The notes beneath the pieces are model-generated. The model did not search any database. It worked only from the letters and a program-made list of their open reading frames with translations, and was not told the origin of the DNA. Position numbers and translations under genes: made by a program. This document shows positions 9,506-17,133 of a DNA stretch of 64,000 bases, piece by piece. Position 1 is the stretch's first letter. Every line of letters starts with the position of its first letter. The stretch comes from PKWO01 sp036384915 (GTDB lineage: Bacteria > Pseudomonadota > Gammaproteobacteria > Burkholderiales > Burkholderiaceae_D). The stretch covers positions 376,192 through 440,191 of the forward strand of contig DASVLJ010000071.1 in NCBI GenBank assembly GCA_036384915.1. The letters run 5' to 3'.

Positions 9506-10494
9506 AGGGGTTTCACTTTCTCGAAAACGGTTGGTGCCACGGCAAGGCGGTTGCGCAAGGCCGGGCCGAAGGCCTGCGCCTCGATCTCGAAGGTTTCGCC
9601 GGGCTGCACGGAGATGCCGTCGGCAAAACTCAGTGTCGCGGTGCCGAAGAAATGGATGTGCACGTCGCCCGGGCGGCAGAACAGGCCGTATTTGAAATGG
9701 TGGTATTCCAGGTTGGCGATCGTGTGGGACATGTTTTGTTCGCCGCTGAGAAAAGGCTTTTCCCAACGCACCTTGCCGGCCGCATCGCGCACGCGCGAAG
9801 TACCAGCGATGTGGGCGGGCAATTCGCCCACCAAGAGCGCGGGGCCGAGGCCGCACATGCGCAGCTTGGAATGGGCCAGGTAGAGGTAATTCTGCCGCTC
9901 GGTCACGTGGTCGGAAAACTCGTTGCCGATGGCATAGCCGAGACGGCAAGGTACGCCGTCGTCGCCGATCACGTAGAGGCCGGCGATCTCGGGTTCTTCG
10001 CCGCCGTCGAGCGCGAAATCTGGCATGGTCAGCGCCTGCTCCGATGCGGCGACGATGGAACCGTCGCCCTTGTAAAACCATTCCGGCTGTACGCCAACGC
10101 TGCCCGCTTCGGGCTTGCCGCCTTCCACACCCATGCGGAACATCTTCATGCTGTCGCTCAGGCTCTCGACGTCGCCGCCGATCTTCTTGTGCATGGCATC
10201 GCGCGTGTCGGCGCTGCCGAGATGCGTCAGACCGGTGCCGGTTACGTGGCTATGCGCCGGATCGGCATGATCGAGCGGCGGCAGCAGGCGTCCGGCACTG
10301 GCCACCTCCTCGAAAGAGTGCGTTTCGCCCGATACGGCCTTCTGCGCCAGTTGCGCAAAGCCTTGCGACGTGCGCATCGCCTCCTGCGCCAGCGCGTAGG
10401 TGGTGCCAAATCCTTCGAGCGCACGCAAGGTGTCGCCTTCGAGGATGCCGACGCGGCGTACGCCGCTCTGGCTTAAGAATTGAACGAGTAACAT
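9502..10494 (-). CDS. AraD1/GguC-like FAH-superfamily protein, probable 2-keto-3-deoxy-L-arabinonate dehydratase
   Basis: 330 residues. Start ATG 10494 (MLLVQFLSQSGV), 10 nt after the stop of the dehydratase gene. The C-terminal two thirds carry the fumarylacetoacetate-hydrolase-type fold with likely metal ligands in GEEPEIAGLY and GNEFSDHVTE. The gene occupies the slot between L-arabinonate dehydratase and KGSA dehydrogenase, where the Weimberg route needs a 2-keto-3-deoxy-L-arabinonate dehydratase. No DHDPS-type dehydratase is visible in the window. An alternative within the same superfamily is a 2,4-diketo-3-deoxypentonate hydrolase. Family is seen; the exact reaction is inferred. Confidence 0.78.
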   Translation of the reverse strand: MLLVQFLSQSGVRRVGILEGDTLRALEGFGTTYALAQEAMRTSQGFAQLAQKAVSGETHSFEEVASAGRLLPPLDHADPAHSHVTGTGLTHLGSADTRDAMHKKIGGDVESLSDSMKMFRMGVEGGKPEAGSVGVQPEWFYKGDGSIVAASEQALTMPDFALDGGEEPEIAGLYVIGDDGVPCRLGYAIGNEFSDHVTERQNYLYLAHSKLRMCGLGPALLVGELPAHIAGTSRVRDAAGKVRWEKPFLSGEQNMSHTIANLEYHHFKYGLFCRPGDVHIHFFGTATLSFADGISVQPGETFEIEAQAFGPALRNRLAVAPTVFEKVKPL

Positions 10495-10504
10495 GCTGCC
10501 TCCA

Positions 10505-12247
10505 TCAATGCGAATGCTTGGGTACGGCCGAGCCGCGGCTGCCGACCAGGAAATCGAAGTCGCAGCCTTCATCCGCCTGCAACACGTGATCGATATAGAG
10601 CTGCTGGTAGCCGCTCTTCGGGCCTGACTCCATGGCCGCGGCGCGCTCCTTCAGGCGCTGCGCCATTTCCTCGTCGCTGATCTCGACCGACAGCGAGCCG
10701 TTGCGGCAATCGAGCGCAATCCAGTCGCCGTCGCGCACCGCGCCCAGCGGACCGCCCGCCATCGCTTCCGGCGCCACGTGCAGCACCACGGTGCCGTAGG
10801 CGGTGCCGCTCATTCGCGCATCGGAAATGCGCACCATGTCCTTGATGCCCTGGGCCAGCAGCTTGGGAGGCAAGCCCATGTTGCCCACTTCGGCCATGCC
10901 GGGATAACCCTTGGGGCCGCAATTCTTCATCACCAGCACGGAATTGGCATCGACGTCGAGCTCGGGGTCGACGATGCGCTCCTTGTAATGCTCGAAATCC
11001 TCGAACACCACGGCGCGGCCGCGGTGCTGCATCAGATGCGGCGAGGCAGCCGAAGGCTTCAACACCGCACCGCGCGGCGCGAGGTTGCCGCGCAAGATGC
11101 AGATGCCGCCATCTTCGATCAAGGGCTGGTCGAGCTTGCGGATCACTTCATCGTTGTAGATCGGCGCTTCCTGGCAGTTTTCCCACAGGCTCTTGCCATT
11201 GACGGTCAAGGCGTTCTTGTGCGGAATCAAGCCGCTTTCGCCGAGGCGGCGGATCGCGCCGGGCAAGCCGCCGGCGTAGTAGAACTCTTCCATCAGATAG
11301 CGGCCCGAAGGCATCAGGTCGACGATGGTCGGTGTGCCGCGCCCAATCGTGGTCCAGTCTTCCAGCTCGAGCGGCACGCCGATGCGGCCGGCGATGGCCT
11401 TCAAGTGGATCACGGCATTGGTCGAACCGCCGATGGCGGCGTTGACGCGAATCGCGTTCTCGAATGCCTCGCGCGTGAGTACCTTGGACAGCTTCAGTTC
11501 TTCCCACACCATTTCGACGATGCGGATGCCGGACATATGGGCCAGCACATAACGGCGCGCATCGACTGCGGGAATCGCGGCATTGTGCGGCAGCGTGGTG
11601 CCGAGCGCTTCAGCCATGCAGGCCATGGTCGAAGCCGTGCCCATGGTGTTGCACGTGCCGGCCGAGCGCGACATGCCCGATTCGGCCGACATGAATTGAT
11701 GCATCGTGATGCTGCCGGCCTTGACCGCCTCGTGCAACTGCCACACGGCCGTGCCGGAACCGATATCCTTGCCGTCGAGCTTGCCGTTCAACATCGGGCC
11801 ACCGCTGACGACGATGGTGGGAATGTCGCAGCTGGCCGCGCCCATCAATAGCGCCGGCGTAGTCTTGTCGCAGCCGACCAGCAGCACCACCGCGTCCATC
11901 GGATTGCCGCGGATCGATTCCTCGACGTCCATGCTGGCGAGGTTGCGCGTCAACATGGCGGTGGGGCGCAGATTGGATTCGCCGTTGGAAAAAACCGGGA
12001 ATTCGACGGGGAAGCCGCCTGCTTCGAGAATGCCGCGCTTGACGTGCTCGGCGAGCTTGCGGAAATGGGCGTTGCAGGGAGTCAGTTCAGACCAGGTATT
12101 GCAAATGCCGATGATGGGCTTGCCCTGGAATTCATGATCGGGAATTCCCTGGTTCTTCATCCAGCTGCGATACATGAAACCGTTCTTGTCCTGGGTGCCG
12201 AACCACTGGGCGGAGCGTAATGCGACTTTCTTCTTGGTGTCTGACAT
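10505..12247 (-). CDS. L-arabinonate dehydratase (IlvD/Edd family)
   Basis: 580 residues, full length. The three Fe-S ligand cysteines of the sugar-acid dehydratases are in place: C58 (LTPCNAH), C126 (VGCDKTTPA) and C199 (AGTCNTMGT). The motifs WSELTPCN and GTASTMACMAEALG also match. It removes water from L-arabinonate to give L-2-keto-3-deoxyarabinonate. It is the first gene of the inferred operon running down to the glycosidases, behind a sigma-70-like promoter at 12308-12335. D-xylonate or D-fuconate dehydratases are close relatives, but the arabinan context favours L-arabinonate. Confidence 0.9.
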   Translation of the reverse strand: MSDTKKKVALRSAQWFGTQDKNGFMYRSWMKNQGIPDHEFQGKPIIGICNTWSELTPCNAHFRKLAEHVKRGILEAGGFPVEFPVFSNGESNLRPTAMLTRNLASMDVEESIRGNPMDAVVLLVGCDKTTPALLMGAASCDIPTIVVSGGPMLNGKLDGKDIGSGTAVWQLHEAVKAGSITMHQFMSAESGMSRSAGTCNTMGTASTMACMAEALGTTLPHNAAIPAVDARRYVLAHMSGIRIVEMVWEELKLSKVLTREAFENAIRVNAAIGGSTNAVIHLKAIAGRIGVPLELEDWTTIGRGTPTIVDLMPSGRYLMEEFYYAGGLPGAIRRLGESGLIPHKNALTVNGKSLWENCQEAPIYNDEVIRKLDQPLIEDGGICILRGNLAPRGAVLKPSAASPHLMQHRGRAVVFEDFEHYKERIVDPELDVDANSVLVMKNCGPKGYPGMAEVGNMGLPPKLLAQGIKDMVRISDARMSGTAYGTVVLHVAPEAMAGGPLGAVRDGDWIALDCRNGSLSVEISDEEMAQRLKERAAAMESGPKSGYQQLYIDHVLQADEGCDFDFLVGSRGSAVPKHSH

Positions 12248-12307
12248 GCCTTCCTCTATGTTCGATACGTGCCGCCGCTGCCGAAACTGCCGGCCGGCGC
12301 CGATAGA

Positions 12308-12335
12308 GGGATACTAAATAAATCAACGATGTCAA
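12308..12335 (-). promoter_or_regulatory. Sigma-70-like promoter of the arabinonate dehydratase operon
   Basis: On the minus strand a perfect -35 TTGACA (12335-12330) is followed after 16 nt by TATCCC (12313-12308), a weak -10 matching three of six consensus positions. Transcription would begin near 12301, giving a leader of about 54 nt. The weak -10 fits a promoter that needs an activator. Confidence 0.5.
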
Positions 12336-12357
12336 TCCAATGACTTTTTATTTTCCA

Positions 12358-12379
12358 TTGATATCGAAACGGATATCAA
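12358..12379. promoter_or_regulatory. Palindromic operator, copy 1 (GATATC-type)
   Basis: Perfect inverted repeat TTGATATC - GAAACG - GATATCAA, centred about 67 bp upstream of the predicted start of the dehydratase operon. A closely related sequence lies at the same distance from the TonB-receptor promoter (19989-20010). The position suits an activator. No regulator that obviously fits is encoded next to it. Confidence 0.6.
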
Positions 12380-12486
12380 ACAAAGAAAGCGGTAGCGATA
12401 TGGAAGTGGGGACACAGCCCCAGCTTGATAGGGTTGCGTCGTAGGTGGTGCTGCGCGCACCCACCCTGCGGTTCCTTCTTGTGTAA

Positions 12487-12650
12487 CTAGTGTAGTGCTT
12501 CGTAATTAGAGGAATAAATGCGGCGAAGGATTTGCGTGCCAGGCAAGGCGCCAACCACAGCGATACCGAGGTATCGCGCGGATTGGCAACGCCGCATGGC
12601 GCGTAAAGACTCGCTGCATTTGTTTCGATAATTGCGAAGCACTACACTAG
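12487..12650. repeat. 164-bp imperfect palindrome (MITE-like), family A
   Basis: The ends are 22-bp inverted repeats with one mismatch (CTAGTGTAGTGCTTCG at 12487 and its complement ending at 12650). The two 82-nt halves are complementary with scattered mismatches and meet at a perfect GCGATACC-GA-GGTATCGC hairpin whose centre (12568.5) is exactly the centre of the element. CTAG at both ends could be a target duplication. It has no coding capacity. The right end overlaps the TAG stop of the lactonase gene. The rest of the gap (12380-12486) shows nothing I can name. Confidence 0.75.
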
Positions 12651-13531
12651 GAAAGAGCGCCGAGAAAGCGCTGTTCAGGCAGGCCTTTAATGGCGCCAGC
12701 AGCCCACCCGAACACGCCGCCAGCCAAAGGCTGTGCCGCGCGTTCGGTCTCGCCCAACTCGCGCCACGCCGTGCTGGCATAGATGGTCGACAAATCCGGG
12801 CCGCCGAAGGTGACGCAAGAAGGCTGCGTCACGGGCAGGCCCAATACGCAATCGATGCTGCCGTCCGGCGCATGCCGCACCAGGCACGAACCGCCCCAGC
12901 GTGCATTCCACAGATAGCCTTCGGCATCGACGGTCGAGCCGTCGGGCGCGCCGGTTTCCTGGCGCAGGTCCGCGAAAACACGCAGATTCGCTATCCTGCC
13001 ATCCACGCCGTAATCGCAGCAATGGATGATTTTTTGCGGCGAATCGCACCAATACATGGTGCCGCCATCCGGGCTGAAGCAGATGCTGTTGGCGATGCCG
13101 ACCTTGGGCAGCGGCAAGGCTTCAAGCTGAAGATCGCGGTTCAAACGATAGAATGCACCGACCGGCGCATGGTCGTGGTTTTGGTTGAAGGTACCGAAGA
13201 CAAAGCGGCCTTGCCTGTCGCAACGCCCATCGTTGATGCGCGTGTTCAGCAAGCCGGGCTCGATCTCGCAAATTGTCGTCACCACGCGGCTGGAAAAACG
13301 AAAGGACGCCAGCCGCGATGCCAGGCCCAGCAGCAGGCAATCGTCATCCTGCGTCAGGGCGAAGCAACCCAGGCGTTCCGGCAGGCGCCAGCTTTGCGTC
13401 TTGCCCGTGCCAGGCGAATGCGCCCACAATCTTTCGCCCTGGATATCGGTCCACAACAACCGCGCCGTACGTTCGCACCAAAGTATGCACTCACCCAACT
13501 CGCAACGCGAATCGACGGTCAACTCCATCAT
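12647..13531 (-). CDS. SMP-30/gluconolactonase-family L-arabinolactonase
   Basis: 294 residues, six-bladed propeller. The metal-site residues of SMP-30 lactonases are visible: Glu in CELGECILW, Asn in NTRINDGRCDRQG, Asn in GIANSICFSPDG and Asp in GAPDGSTVDAEG. It would hydrolyse L-arabinono-lactone to L-arabinonate, pathway step 2. The start ATG overlaps the stop of the epimerase gene (ATGA), and a second ATG follows immediately. The TAG stop lies inside the terminal CTAG of the palindrome at 12487-12650. A general sugar lactonase is possible. Confidence 0.88.
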   Translation of the reverse strand: MMELTVDSRCELGECILWCERTARLLWTDIQGERLWAHSPGTGKTQSWRLPERLGCFALTQDDDCLLLGLASRLASFRFSSRVVTTICEIEPGLLNTRINDGRCDRQGRFVFGTFNQNHDHAPVGAFYRLNRDLQLEALPLPKVGIANSICFSPDGGTMYWCDSPQKIIHCCDYGVDGRIANLRVFADLRQETGAPDGSTVDAEGYLWNARWGGSCLVRHAPDGSIDCVLGLPVTQPSCVTFGGPDLSTIYASTAWRELGETERAAQPLAGGVFGWAAGAIKGLPEQRFLGALS

Positions 13532-14616
13532 GACCGCACCGAGAAGCGATAGATGGTACGGCTGTTGTATTCGGCGCCGGGCTGCAGCACGGTATTGGGA
13601 TAATCGGGCCGGTTCGGCGAATCGGGGAAATGCTGCGGTTCGAGGCAGAAGCCGCTGCGCCAGCCATAGCTGCGGCCCTTCCCCTGCAGGGTTCCGTCGA
13701 GGAAATTACCGCTGTAGAACTGCAGGCCGGGTTCTTGCGTCAAGATCTCCAGCACGCGGCCGGATCGCGGATCGTACACGGCCGCAGCCAGTCCGAGCCC
13801 TTTCGGTGTCCCCTTGTCGAGCACGAAGTTATGATCGTAGCCGCGCCCGCGCGCGAGTTGCACATCATCTTGCGCAATGCGCGCGCCGATGGCATGCGGC
13901 GAGCGAAAGTCGAAGGGCGTACCGGCGACGGCAGCATGCTCGGGCAGGGGAATCAAGCCGGCATCGACGGGCGTGTAATACGCGGCCTGCATGCTCAATT
14001 CGTGATTCAAAATCGCGCCGCCGCAGGCCAGGTTGAAATAGCTATGCTGCGTCAGGTTGACCGGGGTGGCACGGTCCGTGACGGCCTGGTATTGCACGAT
14101 CAATTCATTGCCCTGCGTGAGCGTGTAGGTGACCGTGGCTTGCAGGTTGCCGGGATAGCCTTGCTCGCCGTCGGGGCTGAGGTAGCGCAGGCGCAACCCC
14201 GCTGCCGCACCGGACTCGAACGGTTCGGCTTGCCACAAGACCTTGTGAAAACCGAGTGCGCCGCCGTGCAGATGATTGGCCCCATCGTTGCGGTCGAGCT
14301 CATGCGACACCCCCTCCGCCGTATAACGCGCACCGGCAATGCGGTTGGCATAACGCCCGATCAGCGCGCCGAAATAGGCCGATTCGCCGCAATACGGTTC
14401 CACGCTGTCGAAACCGAGCACGACATCGCCAAGCATGCCGTCGCGGTCGGGCACGTGGAGTTCGGTGATGATGCCGCCGAAATCGGTCACGCGCACGATC
14501 ATGCCGCGCTCGTTGGCGAGCGTATACAACCGCGCCGGCCTGCCGTCAGGCAAAAAACCAAACGCTTTCTGCGTGACGCCGCCCCGGCCGGGCGGCAATT
14601 CCGTTATGTCTTCCAT
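13528..14616 (-). CDS. galM: Aldose 1-epimerase (mutarotase)
   Basis: 362 residues from ATG 14616, which has TGAGG five bases upstream; an in-frame ATG 60 nt further upstream lacks this support. GalM motifs: IGRYANRIAGARY, NHLHGGALGFHKVLW (catalytic His), NLTQHSYFNLACGG (second His) and catalytic Glu in FCLEPQHFPDSPN. It interconverts alpha and beta anomers, here probably supplying the L-arabinose anomer used by the 1-dehydrogenase. It sits between the cytoplasmic GH43 and the lactonase in a tight operon. Confidence 0.92.
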   Translation of the reverse strand: MEDITELPPGRGGVTQKAFGFLPDGRPARLYTLANERGMIVRVTDFGGIITELHVPDRDGMLGDVVLGFDSVEPYCGESAYFGALIGRYANRIAGARYTAEGVSHELDRNDGANHLHGGALGFHKVLWQAEPFESGAAAGLRLRYLSPDGEQGYPGNLQATVTYTLTQGNELIVQYQAVTDRATPVNLTQHSYFNLACGGAILNHELSMQAAYYTPVDAGLIPLPEHAAVAGTPFDFRSPHAIGARIAQDDVQLARGRGYDHNFVLDKGTPKGLGLAAAVYDPRSGRVLEILTQEPGLQFYSGNFLDGTLQGKGRSYGWRSGFCLEPQHFPDSPNRPDYPNTVLQPGAEYNSRTIYRFSVRS

Positions 14617-14682
14617 GCCCGCCTCAGCCCCGCGCCATGACGCACTGCAACGCCGCAAGCAGGTGCGCAGATACATGGCGGC

Positions 14683-15630
14683 TCATGCGACCGAAGGCCG
14701 GCCGAACACGGGCATGCCGTCTCCGTCCCAGCGCAGCGGCTTGACGAAAGTGTGGCGGTCCGGGTTCCACAGCGGATCGCCGACGATCTCGGTATAGGTG
14801 CGCGCGTGATAGACCAGCATCACGTCGTCATCGTTCTCGCCGACGGTAAAGCTGTTGTGCCCCGGGCCGTAGATGCCGTGCTCGTAGCAGGTTTGCAGCA
14901 CCGGTTGCGGCGACTTGGTCCACGACGCGGGGTTGAGCAGGTCGGCATTCTCGTCGGCCCAAAGCAGGCCCATGGCGTAATTTTCGTCGGTGGCGCTGGC
15001 CGAATAGCTGATGAATATCTTGCCGTTTCGCTTCAGCACCGACGGCCCCTCGTTGACCCAGAAGCCGCGTATTTCCCAATCGAACTCGGGCTTGGACAGC
15101 ATCACCGGCTTGCCGCCCAACTGCCATGGCGTCTTCATCGGCGCGATATAGAGGTTGGAATTGCCTTCGATGGCCACATCCTTTTGCGCCCACAGGTAAT
15201 ACAGCACGCCGCGATGCGTGAAGGTGGTCGCATCGAGGCAAAAGGTGTCGATGCCGGTCTCGACCTGGCCCATGAATTGCCAATCGCCCTGCAGCGGATT
15301 GGCATAGGTATTGCGGAGAGCATACATGCGGTGCTGGAACAGCTTGTGCTTGATCTCACGGCTTGGCGCGGCGGCGAAATAGACGTACCAGGCGCCGTCG
15401 TTGAAATGCAGCTCGGGCGCCCAGATCAATTCGCTATACGGTCCGGTATCGGGCTTGTGCCAGACGTCGACCGTGCGCGCCGCCGCCAGCTCGGCGATGC
15501 TTCTGGCGCGGCGCAGTTCGATGCGGTCGTATTGCGGCACCGAGGCGGTGAAATAGTAATAGCCGTCGGTGTGCTTAAGGATATAAGGGTCGGCCCGTTG
15601 TTCGATCAGGGGTCGCAAGATGTCGGTCAC
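14683..15630 (-). CDS. GH43 cytoplasmic exo-alpha-L-arabinofuranosidase
   Basis: About 315 residues. GTG at 15630 is preferred because GGAG lies about seven nt upstream; GTG at 15642 would add four residues. There is no signal peptide, unlike the other GH43 enzymes here, so it probably works inside the cell on imported arabino-oligosaccharides. The triad is visible as Asp in QRADPYIL, Asp in CLDATTFTHRG and Glu in WVNEGPSVLKRNG. The overall pattern (WAPELHFNDGAWYVYFAA, HNSFTVGE) is like exo-1,5-arabinofuranosidase subfamilies. It follows the symporter gene after 30 nt, consistent with uptake then hydrolysis. Confidence 0.85.
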   Translation of the reverse strand: MTDILRPLIEQRADPYILKHTDGYYYFTASVPQYDRIELRRARSIAELAAARTVDVWHKPDTGPYSELIWAPELHFNDGAWYVYFAAAPSREIKHKLFQHRMYALRNTYANPLQGDWQFMGQVETGIDTFCLDATTFTHRGVLYYLWAQKDVAIEGNSNLYIAPMKTPWQLGGKPVMLSKPEFDWEIRGFWVNEGPSVLKRNGKIFISYSASATDENYAMGLLWADENADLLNPASWTKSPQPVLQTCYEHGIYGPGHNSFTVGENDDDVMLVYHARTYTEIVGDPLWNPDRHTFVKPLRWDGDGMPVFGRPSVA

Positions 15631-15660
15631 TTCAATCTCCACGCAAATTCGATAACAGGC

Positions 15661-17025
15661 TCAGCCCGTCACATAGCCTTTCAGCCGCATTTCACTCTTC
15701 ACTTCGCCGTAATAGTCGTCGCTGATGCGGTACTTGAACATCAGCGCGCCCATGACGAAGTGGAAGAATCCCGGGATCAGCGACAGCATCAAGGCGATGC
15801 CGGCCAGCGCTTCCGGAGTTTGCTCATGATTGGGCTGGTAATGAAAGTAAGTCAGCAGCACGCCAACCATGCCGCCGGCGATCGCCATGCCGGCCTTCTG
15901 GCATACCGAAATGCCGCCGAAGGCAAAACCGGCCACGCGCTTGCCGGTCTTGACCTGGCCGTAGTCGATGGTCTCGGCAATCGCCGACCAGAATACCGGC
16001 GCATGCAAGTCGACGATGAAAGACAGCAGGAAATACAGCACGAAGCCGAGCACGGTATCGCCCGGCGCAACGAAGAAGTAAATCATCGCGCTCAACACGG
16101 CCACCGCTAGCTGCGTATAACGGAACAGCTTGACCTTGCAATAGAACTTGGTGATCCAGGTGGAAGCAATCATGGACAGGATGGCCGCGGCCACGCCGGT
16201 CGAAAGAAAGGCAGAGACCACGGCCGTGTCGCCGCCGAGATAATACTTGGCGTAATAGATCGCCACGGAACCGCGTACCACGTAGCCGACCGTGCCGGTC
16301 ACGCAAACACCGCACAGGATCAGCCATTGGTCGTTCTTCAAGAGCACGCGGATCTGTTCGCTCAAGGGCTGGCGCTCCACCACGTGAACCACGCGCTCGT
16401 GTGTGCTGAAGAAGCAGAACAAAAAGAGCGCCACGCCCATGGCCGCCATGATCGCCATCGCAGCCTGGTAGCCCACGGCGGGATTGCCGGCACCCCAGCG
16501 CTGCGCCAGCATGGGCACGATGATGGTCACCATGAACGCGCCGATCTTGGCGAAGAACAGCCGATAGCCGTTGGCCGACAGGCGCTCTTTCGGATCATTG
16601 GTCAGCGCGCTGATCAATGAAATGTAGGGGATGCCGACACCGGCCGTCATCAAGGTCATGATGATGTAGGTCGAGTAAGCCCATACCAGCTTGGCATCGT
16701 AATTCCATTCCGGCGTGGAAAAGACGAAGAATACGCTCACGCCATAGGGCACGGCCAGCCACAGCAGATAGGGACGGTAGCGTCCGAAGCGCGACGTGAT
16801 GCGGTCGGTCAATTGCCCCATCGTCATGTCGCCGGCGGCGCCGATGATCTTCACCAGCACGAACAACAGCGCCAGGTCGGCCGTCTTCAAGCCATAGATG
16901 TCGGTATAGAAGTAGGTAATGATGAGCATCATCGACGAGATGACGACATTCAATGCCATGTCGCCCGCGCCGAAGCCGGTCTTTTCCACGACCGACAAAC
17001 CCTTGTCCTGCGTTGCTTTATCCAT
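15661..17025 (-). CDS. GPH-family MFS sugar/oligosaccharide:cation symporter
   Basis: 454 residues with about 12 hydrophobic segments. The start at 17025 (MDKATQDKG) is preferred; an upstream extension to 17097 would run into the terminator of the TonB gene. The glycoside-pentoside-hexuronide pattern is visible: YGLKTADLALLFVLVKIIGAAGD, MGQLTDRITSRFGRYRPYLLW and, later, APVFWSAIAETIDYGQVKTGKR. It probably imports arabino-oligosaccharides or L-arabinose across the inner membrane. It is the first gene of a run continuing into GH43, galM and the lactonase. Confidence 0.87.
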   Translation of the reverse strand: MDKATQDKGLSVVEKTGFGAGDMALNVVISSMMLIITYFYTDIYGLKTADLALLFVLVKIIGAAGDMTMGQLTDRITSRFGRYRPYLLWLAVPYGVSVFFVFSTPEWNYDAKLVWAYSTYIIMTLMTAGVGIPYISLISALTNDPKERLSANGYRLFFAKIGAFMVTIIVPMLAQRWGAGNPAVGYQAAMAIMAAMGVALFLFCFFSTHERVVHVVERQPLSEQIRVLLKNDQWLILCGVCVTGTVGYVVRGSVAIYYAKYYLGGDTAVVSAFLSTGVAAAILSMIASTWITKFYCKVKLFRYTQLAVAVLSAMIYFFVAPGDTVLGFVLYFLLSFIVDLHAPVFWSAIAETIDYGQVKTGKRVAGFAFGGISVCQKAGMAIAGGMVGVLLTYFHYQPNHEQTPEALAGIALMLSLIPGFFHFVMGALMFKYRISDDYYGEVKSEMRLKGYVTG

Positions 17026-17070
17026 CTCGATACAAAACTGTCTAAACGTTAACCTACCCGGGAAAGATAA

Positions 17071-17103
17071 GAGGCGTTGCCGGCCGCAGCCAGACAACGC
17101 CTC
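17071..17103 (-). terminator. Rho-independent terminator after the TonB receptor
   Basis: Perfect 9-bp stem GAGGCGTTG / CAACGCCTC with a 15-nt loop. On the minus strand it is followed by the pyrimidine-rich TTATCTTTCC. It lies between the TonB-receptor stop and the symporter start, separating the two transcription units. Confidence 0.7.
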
Positions 17104-17133
17104 CGGTCACATCAGATTTTTGCGATGTGCATC

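Noticed and set aside
7934..10081. A 715-residue reading frame fusing another protein to the KGSA dehydrogenase
   Set aside because: The N-terminal extension is the shifted frame of the AraD1 gene; the dehydrogenase starts at 9505 with full family length.
12420..12486. Inverted GGTGGTGCTGCGCGCACCCACC as a further mobile-element end
   Set aside because: A short imperfect hairpin with no partner elsewhere; it cannot be distinguished from an ordinary intergenic hairpin.
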